Shown in pieces: positions 41,255 to 46,671 of a DNA stretch of 46,671 bases. A model generated the notes under the pieces. It was not told the origin of the DNA. It made no database searches and was given only the letters and a program-made list of their open reading frames with translations. Source of the stretch: Mesorhizobium sp. B4-1-3 (lineage in GTDB: Bacteria; Pseudomonadota; Alphaproteobacteria; Rhizobiales; Rhizobiaceae); contig NZ_VFTG01000032.1 in the NCBI RefSeq assembly GCF_006439355.1, positions 1 to 46,671 of the forward strand, in the 5' to 3' direction. How positions within the stretch are numbered: the stretch's first letter is position 1; the number at the start of each line of letters is the position of its first letter. Position numbers and translations under genes: made by a program.

Positions 41255-42802
41255 ATGGTCAGTCAGGCGCGCAAATCCGAGCTGCTGTTTTCCGGGTCGG
41301 ACTGGGATTTCAAGAAACTGTCCCAGGTCTATGACGAGATCGAAGCGGTCGGCCGCGAAGAGCTTGGTCTCGATATCTATCCGGTGCAGATGGAGGTCAT
41401 CTCTTCCGAGCAGATGCTCGACGCATATTCCTCGGTCGGCATGCCGCTGATGTACCGGCATTGGTCGTTCGGCAAGCGTTTCCTCCACGACGAGCTACTC
41501 TACCGCAAGGGCGCGCGCGGCCTGGCCTATGAAATCGTCATCAATTCCAATCCCTGCATCGTCTACCTGATGGAAGAGAATACCATGGCTCTGCAGGCCC
41601 TGGTGACCGCCCATGCCGCGCTTGGACACAACCATTTCTTCAAGAACAATCATCTCTTCCAGCAATGGACCGACGCCGGCGGCATTTTGAGCTATCTGGA
41701 TTTTGCCAAGAGCTACATCGCCCGATGCGAGGAAAGGCATGGCCTGGCCGCCGTCGAGGCGATCCTGGATTCGGCCCACGCGCTGATGGAGCAAGGCGTA
41801 TTCCGCTACCGTCGGCCGCCGAAACTGTCATCCGAGCAACAGCGCGAAGGGCTGCGCGAGCGCCTCGAATACGAGGAGCGTTCCTTCAACGATCTCTGGC
41901 GAACGCTGCCGCCGCCGCAAGAAACCGGCGAGACCAAAACTGGCGGTAACGACAATGCGGCCGAGCGGAAGAAATCGCTCAATCTGCCGGAAGAGAACCT
42001 GCTGTATTTCCTGGAGAAAAACAGCCTCGTCCTTGAACCCTGGCAGCGCGAGATCGTCAGGATCGTGCGCGTCATCGCGCAATATTTCTATCCGCAGCGG
42101 CAAACCCAGGTGATGAACGAAGGCTGCGCCACCTTCGTTCACTATACGCTGATGAACACGCTGTTCGATCGTGGCCGCATCAGCGAAGGCGCCATGCTCG
42201 AGATCCTGCGCAACCACTCGAACGTCATCTTCCAGCCGGCATATGACGACCCGCGCTTTTCCGGCATCAATCCCTATGCGCTCGGTCTCGACATGATGCA
42301 GGATATCCAGCGCATCTCGACCGCGCCGACGACCGAGGACCGCGACTGGTTTCCCGACATCGCCGGCCGCGGCGACTGGCGCGACACACTGCTCGACGCC
42401 TGGGCCAACCACCGCGACGAATCCTTCATCCGCCAGTATCTGAGCCCGGCGCTGATCCGCAAATGGCGGCTCTTCGTGCTGGCCGACGGCGCCGACGAGC
42501 CGCATTACGAAGTCGCCTCCATCCACAACGAGCGCGGCTATGCAAAGATACGGTCGGCGTTGGCGCAAAGCTACGATATCGGCGCCAGTCGCCCCGACAT
42601 CCAGGTGGTCGACGTCGACCTTCTGGGCGACCGGCACCTGCGGCTCCAGCACACGGTGAAGGACGGCGTGATGCTCGAAGCTGAAAGCCGCGACGCGACG
42701 CTGCGCCATATCCGCAACCTCTGGGGCTACGACGTCAGCCTGGCCGCAATCGACGGCGGAACCGGCGCAACGCTCAGCGAGCGCTGGACCAAGGAACTTT
42801 GA
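41255..42802 (+). CDS. SpoVR/YcgB-family protein
   Basis: From the ATG at 41255 the protein has 515 residues, the normal SpoVR length. The family opening LLFSGSDWDFKKLSQVYDEIE and the block MPLMYRHWSFGKRFLHDELLYRKGARGLAYEIVINSNPCIVYLMEENTM are present. Histidine-rich HAALGHNHFFKNNHLF near residue 130 is conserved. Bacillus SpoVR affects spore cortex, while Gram-negative members are stress-linked without spores. It is the last gene of the prkA operon, 11 bases after the yeaH homologue. A frame from 40934 runs through yeaH and is a shadow. Function in non-sporulating bacteria is unknown. Confidence 0.93.
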   Translation: MVSQARKSELLFSGSDWDFKKLSQVYDEIEAVGREELGLDIYPVQMEVISSEQMLDAYSSVGMPLMYRHWSFGKRFLHDELLYRKGARGLAYEIVINSNPCIVYLMEENTMALQALVTAHAALGHNHFFKNNHLFQQWTDAGGILSYLDFAKSYIARCEERHGLAAVEAILDSAHALMEQGVFRYRRPPKLSSEQQREGLRERLEYEERSFNDLWRTLPPPQETGETKTGGNDNAAERKKSLNLPEENLLYFLEKNSLVLEPWQREIVRIVRVIAQYFYPQRQTQVMNEGCATFVHYTLMNTLFDRGRISEGAMLEILRNHSNVIFQPAYDDPRFSGINPYALGLDMMQDIQRISTAPTTEDRDWFPDIAGRGDWRDTLLDAWANHRDESFIRQYLSPALIRKWRLFVLADGADEPHYEVASIHNERGYAKIRSALAQSYDIGASRPDIQVVDVDLLGDRHLRLQHTVKDGVMLEAESRDATLRHIRNLWGYDVSLAAIDGGTGATLSERWTKEL

Positions 42803-42829
42803 GCGACATTGTTCGTACCTCAGGCCGCC

Positions 42830-43723
42830 TCAGCCCTCACCCGCCGGCCTGATCCTCAACCTCGCAATACGGTTCTTGTCGCGCTTCATCACCACGAAAC
42901 GCTTGCCGTGGAAGGTGAAAGCCTGCTTCTCCTCCGGGATCGACTGCGTCTCATGAATGACGAGACCGGCGATCGTCGTCGCCTCCTCGTCGGGCAGGTC
43001 CCAGTCGAGCGCGCGGTTCAGGTCGCGGATCGGCACCGTGCCGTCGACGACGACGGAACCATCCGCCTCCTTCTTCACGCCCTGCATGTCGATATCGTGC
43101 TCGTCGGCGATCTCGCCGACGATCTCCTCGATGATGTCCTCCAGCGTCACCAGTCCTTCGACCTCGCCATACTCGTCGACGACGATGGCGAAATGCGCTT
43201 TGCGCCGCAGGAAGGCGTTGAGCTGGTCCTGCAAGGTGGTGGTGTCCGGCACGAACCACGGCTTCGCCGCGATCTTCATGACGTCGATCCGCGAAAAGTC
43301 GTTGCCGACCTCGTTGAGGGCCCTCAGCAGATCCTTCGCGTGCAGGACGCCGACGATGTTGTCGAGCGAGCCCTTCCACAGCGGCATCCGGGTGTGCGGA
43401 CTCGTGAGGATCTCGCGCACCACCGCTTCGGGCGCATTGTCGGCATTGACGGAGCGCATATTGGTGCGGTGGACCATGACGTCCGACACTTCGAGCTCAT
43501 CGAGGTCGAAGAGACCCTCGAGCCGGTTGCGCTGCTCACCGGCAGCCGCGCCCTCGCGGCGGGCATCGTGGTCTTCATCGTTGCCGTTGCGCTCGGACCG
43601 CTGCGGCGGCTCGATCGGCCGCAGCTGATAGCCGCAAGCGGCAAGCAACCGGGCGCGGAACAGAAGCGCCAAAAGCACGATGGCGGCAAGGGCTGCGGCG
43701 ACGATCCAGCCGGCGCCGTTCAT
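42830..43723 (-). CDS. CorC/HlyC-type CBS-pair protein lacking the DUF21 domain
   Basis: From the ATG at 43723 the protein has 297 residues. It has one hydrophobic helix (about residues 5-25), then a charged linker (GNDEDHDARREGAAAGEQ), then a CBS pair (LEVSDVMVHRTNMRSV and DNIVGVLHAKDLLRAL, later WFVPDTTTLQDQLNAF and FAIVVDEYGEVEGLVTLEDI) and a CorC_HlyC C-terminal domain. Usual HlyC/CorC proteins are about 430 residues and have an N-terminal DUF21 membrane domain of several helices; here it is missing. The start overlaps the aroB stop by 4 bases. The protein may have lost transport and kept a regulatory role. Confidence 0.8.
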   Translation of the reverse strand: MNGAGWIVAAALAAIVLLALLFRARLLAACGYQLRPIEPPQRSERNGNDEDHDARREGAAAGEQRNRLEGLFDLDELEVSDVMVHRTNMRSVNADNAPEAVVREILTSPHTRMPLWKGSLDNIVGVLHAKDLLRALNEVGNDFSRIDVMKIAAKPWFVPDTTTLQDQLNAFLRRKAHFAIVVDEYGEVEGLVTLEDIIEEIVGEIADEHDIDMQGVKKEADGSVVVDGTVPIRDLNRALDWDLPDEEATTIAGLVIHETQSIPEEKQAFTFHGKRFVVMKRDKNRIARLRIRPAGEG

Positions 43724-44835
43724 CCGGGATGGCTCACCTTGAGGAAAGCCAGAACTTCCGAGGACGGCACGTCCTTGGCGATGAACGATTGGCCGATGCC
43801 GCGCGTCAGGATGAAGGTTAGCGCGCCGCGCGAGACCTTTTTGTCCTGGGTGATGAAGCCGAGCAACGCCTCGGCGTCCGGCAGCCCGCCTGGAATGTCG
43901 GCCATCCGCCACGGCAGGCCGACGGCGCGCAGATGCGCCTCGACGCGTTCCGCATCGTCCGGGCTTGCCAGGTTGAGCCGCGCCGAAAAACGATGCGCCA
44001 GCGCCATGCCGATGGCGACGCCCTCGCCATGGACGAGGCGCGCGCCGTCATATTGCGTGGCGGCTTCCAGCGCATGGCCGAATGTGTGGCCCAGATTGAG
44101 CAGCGCGCGGTCGCCGGTCTCGAACTCGTCGCGGGCGACGACGTCGGCCTTGGCGCGGCAGGCCTCGGCGATCGCCTCGATCCGCGCCGGGCCGCCCGCA
44201 AAAACGTCCCGCCAGTTCTGTTCCAGCCAGGCGAAGAAGGCCGGACGATCGATTAGCCCGTATTTGGCGAGCTCGGCATAGCCGGCGCGGAACTCGCGGA
44301 TCGGCAGCGTGTCGAGCACGCCCGTGTCGGCGAGCACCAGCCTTGGCTGGTGGAACACGCCGACAAGGTTCTTGCCGCGCGCGCTGTTGATGCCGGTCTT
44401 GCCGCCGACGGAGGAATCGACCTGCGCCAGCAGCGAGGTCGGGACCTGCACGAAATTCATGCCGCGCCGCACGATGCCGGAGGCGAAGCCGGCAAGGTCG
44501 CCGATGACGCCACCGCCGAGCGCGATCACCACGTCGCGGCGTTCGAGCTTTGCGGCGAGCACGCCGTCAACCACCTCCTCGAGATGGGCGAAGCTCTTGG
44601 TCCTTTCGCCGGCGGGCAGCGTGATGACGGCGGACTGGATGCCGCCTTTCTCCAACCCCGCCTTGAGCGTGTCGAGATGCGCGGCGGCGACGTTCTGGTC
44701 GGTGACGACGGCCGCGCGGGTGCCGGGAAGGCGGCGCGCGACCTCTTCGCCGGAGCGCGCCAGGAGCCCCGAGCCGATGAGAATGTCATAGGCGCGGTCG
44801 CCGAGCCCGACTTCGACCTTCACCGCCTCGCTCAC
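43720..44835 (-). CDS. aroB: 3-dehydroquinate synthase
   Basis: The 371-residue NAD- and metal-dependent enzyme converts DAHP to 3-dehydroquinate, the second step of the shikimate pathway. Conserved blocks include VVIALGGGVIGDLAGFASGIVRRGMNFVQVPTSLLAQVDSSVGGKTGIN and the metal ligands in LNLGHTFGHALE and HGEGVAIGM. The GTG start at 44835 is chosen because it overlaps the aroK stop (GTGA) and matches the family start; a frame to 44904 lies within aroK. It is the middle gene of aroK-aroB-corC-like on the minus strand. Confidence 0.94.
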   Translation of the reverse strand: MSEAVKVEVGLGDRAYDILIGSGLLARSGEEVARRLPGTRAAVVTDQNVAAAHLDTLKAGLEKGGIQSAVITLPAGERTKSFAHLEEVVDGVLAAKLERRDVVIALGGGVIGDLAGFASGIVRRGMNFVQVPTSLLAQVDSSVGGKTGINSARGKNLVGVFHQPRLVLADTGVLDTLPIREFRAGYAELAKYGLIDRPAFFAWLEQNWRDVFAGGPARIEAIAEACRAKADVVARDEFETGDRALLNLGHTFGHALEAATQYDGARLVHGEGVAIGMALAHRFSARLNLASPDDAERVEAHLRAVGLPWRMADIPGGLPDAEALLGFITQDKKVSRGALTFILTRGIGQSFIAKDVPSSEVLAFLKVSHPG

Positions 44836-45461
44836 GACTCCGCCTCGTCGGTTGTGGCGCTTGTAGCGCCTGTCGCGATCGCGACGACCCCCAGATGACC
44901 GCAAAGCGCGCAGATTACTTCGCCCGCAATGATCTCCTTGCGATCGTCGCGTGTGGGCACAGTCAGGTCGGCCGTGGCATAGACCGGATAGCGCTCGCCC
45001 ATCAGGCGCTCCAGCACACCGCGCGGATCGGGATTCTTGAGCAGCGGCCGGTTCTGCTTCTTGGAGACGCGCTCCATCAACAGGTCCAGATCGGCCTTCA
45101 GCCAGACCGATACGCCATGCGCGGAAATCGCCTCGCGCGTCTGCGCGTTCATGAAGGCGCCGCCGCCGGTCGACAGCACCTGCGGGCCGTTATCCAGCAG
45201 GCGCAGGATCACGCGCTGCTCCAGCGCCCGGAATTCCGGCTCGCCATAGCGCTCGAACAGCTCCGGCACCGTCATGCGCGAGACGCTTTCGATCTCCTGG
45301 TCGCTATCCATGAAGGGCAGCGAAAGCATCGTCGCCACCTTGCGGCCGATCGCCGTCTTGCCGGCCCCCATCAGCCCGACGAAGACGATCGAACGGCTGC
45401 CGAGCGCCTGGATCAGCGCGGCGCGGCCTTCGTCCATCGGAGTTGCTGGCAGAGCGTTCAT
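44832..45461 (-). CDS. aroK: Shikimate kinase
   Basis: The 209-residue enzyme phosphorylates shikimate with ATP in the shikimate pathway. The Walker A motif GLMGAGKT is at residues 29-36. The shikimate-binding segment DSDQEIESVSRMTVPELFERYGEPEFRALE and the GGGAFM turn and the lid region KKQNRPLLKNPDP are typical. It is the first gene of an operon with aroB (4-base overlap), so chorismate supply is coupled. An AGAGG ribosome-binding site precedes the ATG. It is divergent from the small membrane protein and xerD across 188 bases with no other gene. Confidence 0.94.
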   Translation of the reverse strand: MNALPATPMDEGRAALIQALGSRSIVFVGLMGAGKTAIGRKVATMLSLPFMDSDQEIESVSRMTVPELFERYGEPEFRALEQRVILRLLDNGPQVLSTGGGAFMNAQTREAISAHGVSVWLKADLDLLMERVSKKQNRPLLKNPDPRGVLERLMGERYPVYATADLTVPTRDDRKEIIAGEVICALCGHLGVVAIATGATSATTDEAES

Positions 45462-45649
45462 CGGGCCTCTTTGCGCCGTTTCGACATCAAAAGCCTGTTT
45501 GCGTCAAGCGCGCGCGGATAAACGTCTAGGAAGCTTTTCCGGCAAAACCTCTGTCGACCGGAATCCTTCGTCCTTGAATTGCCTGGATTGGCGTCCCATA
45601 AGGGCACAGGGCTCTGGAATCGCAGAACAACAAGACGGGCGAAAATTGA

Positions 45650-45826
45650 ATGCCGACTTTGTTTCGCTTCGTCGTGACGCTGGCGGTCCTTGCCGGCATT
45701 GCCTATGGCGCGATGTTCGCGCTGGCGATGTTCGTGGAGCCCAAAAAGGCGGAAATGAGCATCCGCATTCCAGCCGAAAAGCTAAACCCCAAGAAAACTG
45801 ACGAAGCGCTGATCCCGGCCCGATGA
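45650..45826 (+). CDS. Small single-pass membrane protein upstream of xerD
   Basis: The 58-residue product (start MPTLFRFVVTLAVLAGIAYG, end DEALIPAR) has one transmembrane helix at about residues 6-28 and a short basic C-terminal tail. It is too short for most gene calls. Its stop overlaps the xerD ATG (ATGA), a coupling that supports it being translated. Its position before xerD is one I recall seeing in other rhizobia. No function is known. Confidence 0.7.
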   Translation: MPTLFRFVVTLAVLAGIAYGAMFALAMFVEPKKAEMSIRIPAEKLNPKKTDEALIPAR

Positions 45827-46671
45827 ACAGTGCCGCCCGCATCGAAGCCTTCCTCGAAATGATGAGTGCCGAGCGGGGCGCGGCCGAAAACACGCTTTCA
45901 TCCTACCGCCGCGACCTGGAGGACGCTTCGGAAGCGATCAAAGGCGGGCTTGCCGGCGCGGGATCGGCCGACATCCGCGCCTATCTGGACGGTATCGCCG
46001 CACGGGGCTTCGCGCCGACCTCCCAGGCCCGAAAGCTGTCGGCGATCCGGCAATTCTTCAAATTCCTCTACGGCGAAGGCCTGCGCGGCGACGACCCGAC
46101 CGGCACGCTGGACAGCCCGCGCAAGGGCCGGCCGTTGCCGAAGACGATGAGCGAGGCAGAGACCGGCCGTCTGCTCGACCGGGCAGCGCAGGAGGCGGCC
46201 GAAACCGCACCGGGTGGCGACCGGTTGGCGGCATTGCGCCTGCACGCGCTGGTCGAGGTACTCTACGCTACCGGCCTGCGGGTGTCGGAACTGGTCGGAC
46301 TGCCGGTGACGGTGGCGCTGCGCGACGACCGTTTCTTCATGGTGCGCGGCAAGGGCAACAAGGAACGCATGGTGCCGCTGTCGGCCAAGGCGCGCGCCGC
46401 CATGCGGGCCTGGCTTGCCGCAAGGGCCGAGCGGCCGGTCTTTGCCGAGAGCCCGTTCCTGTTTCCGGCCTCCTCCGACAGCGGCCATCTCTCCCGGCAG
46501 GTTTTCGCCCGCGATCTCAAGGGCTTGGCCGCCCGGTCGGGGATAGAAGCGGCCAAGATCTCGCCGCATGTGCTTCGCCATGCTTTTGCCAGCCATCTCC
46601 TGCAGAACGGCGCCGATCTCAGAGCCGTTCAGCAACTCCTAGGCCATGCCGATATCTCGACCACGCAGATC
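45823..46671 (+). CDS. xerD: Site-specific tyrosine recombinase XerD (right end cut)
   Basis: The visible 283 residues cover the N-terminal SAM-like core-binding domain (SAERGAAENTLSSYRRDLE) and most of the catalytic domain. The catalytic residues R153 (ATGLRVSEL), K177 (RGKGNKER), H249 and R252 (SPHVLRHAFASHLL) and H275 (LLGHADIST) are in place. The nucleophile tyrosine lies past the window edge. XerC/XerD resolve chromosome dimers at dif under FtsK control. XerD is the better match because of ATG overlap with a small membrane gene and no phage context, but XerC cannot be excluded by eye. The gene continues beyond the window. Confidence 0.9.
   Translation, partial: MNSAARIEAFLEMMSAERGAAENTLSSYRRDLEDASEAIKGGLAGAGSADIRAYLDGIAARGFAPTSQARKLSAIRQFFKFLYGEGLRGDDPTGTLDSPRKGRPLPKTMSEAETGRLLDRAAQEAAETAPGGDRLAALRLHALVEVLYATGLRVSELVGLPVTVALRDDRFFMVRGKGNKERMVPLSAKARAAMRAWLAARAERPVFAESPFLFPASSDSGHLSRQVFARDLKGLAARSGIEAAKISPHVLRHAFASHLLQNGADLRAVQQLLGHADISTTQI

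Noticed and set aside
45504..45893. Minus-strand frame opposite the small membrane protein
   Set aside because: Composition is that of a shadow frame. The plus-strand 58-residue gene, coupled to xerD, explains the region better.
1..46671. tRNA genes, rRNA, CRISPR arrays or insertion sequences
   Set aside because: No tRNA-like T-arm with acceptor pairing, direct-repeat array or transposase frame was recognised by eye. A tRNA or ncRNA scan was not possible here.

Overview
The window looks like chromosomal DNA of a Rhizobiales (Hyphomicrobiales) alphaproteobacterium, most like Mesorhizobium. This rests on the high G+C coding sequence, rhizobial-type palindromic intergenic repeats, an aerobic CobST cobaltochelatase, a SAM-II riboswitch ahead of metX, a full CtrA-type site ahead of ftsE and an EcfG/RpoE2-type promoter. 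I see no rRNA, tRNA, CRISPR array, transposase, integrase or phage block. The species assignment is inference from gene content.

Layout. Positions 1-6.5 kb hold a LysR regulator divergent from a DMT exporter, then a minus-strand group (anchor protein, hpt, cpdR-like) divergent from ftsEX and a YdcF-type envelope protein. Positions 6.5-14.4 kb hold a flavin-binding (PNPOx-fold) protein beside a frameshifted LysR gene, plsC, a LysE exporter, an aldo/keto reductase, ChaC, a DUF2125 protein, a PfkB kinase and an A/T-richer orphan PIN-domain gene. Positions 14.4-18.6 kb carry amino-acid biosynthesis: tyrC-hisC on the minus strand and, divergently, metX-metW under a SAM-II riboswitch followed by an intrinsic terminator. 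Positions 18.8-26.8 kb hold a GT2 glycosyltransferase, an SbmA/BacA/YddA-type ABC exporter, a methyltransferase divergent from gloB, a cupin, a small membrane protein, a lysoplasmalogenase/EamA pair and a DUF3108 protein.

Positions 26.9-32.8 kb carry rpmB, a YhhQ queuosine-precursor transporter with a candidate preQ1-I-like element on its start codon, a spermidine-synthase-like protein, an STT3-like GT-C membrane protein and a 2-oxoglutarate oxygenase-like protein. Positions 31.7-36.4 kb (minus) are a J-domain protein, cobS, cobT and a phytase-like protein. Then come bolA and a frameshifted Tat-exported alpha/beta hydrolase. Positions 37.9-42.8 kb are the prkA-yeaH-spoVR stress operon. Positions 42.8-46.7 kb are aroK-aroB plus a CorC-like protein lacking its DUF21 membrane domain (minus), divergent from a 58-residue membrane protein coupled to xerD, which runs off the right edge.

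Most of the window is ordinary core chromosome. I did not find a convincing new multi-gene defence or mobile system. The most interesting items are regulatory (preQ1-like element, SAM-II plus terminator, CtrA site, EcfG-type promoter), the orphan PIN gene, the truncated CorC protein, the STT3-like membrane protein, and palindromic repeats lying exactly on gene ends.
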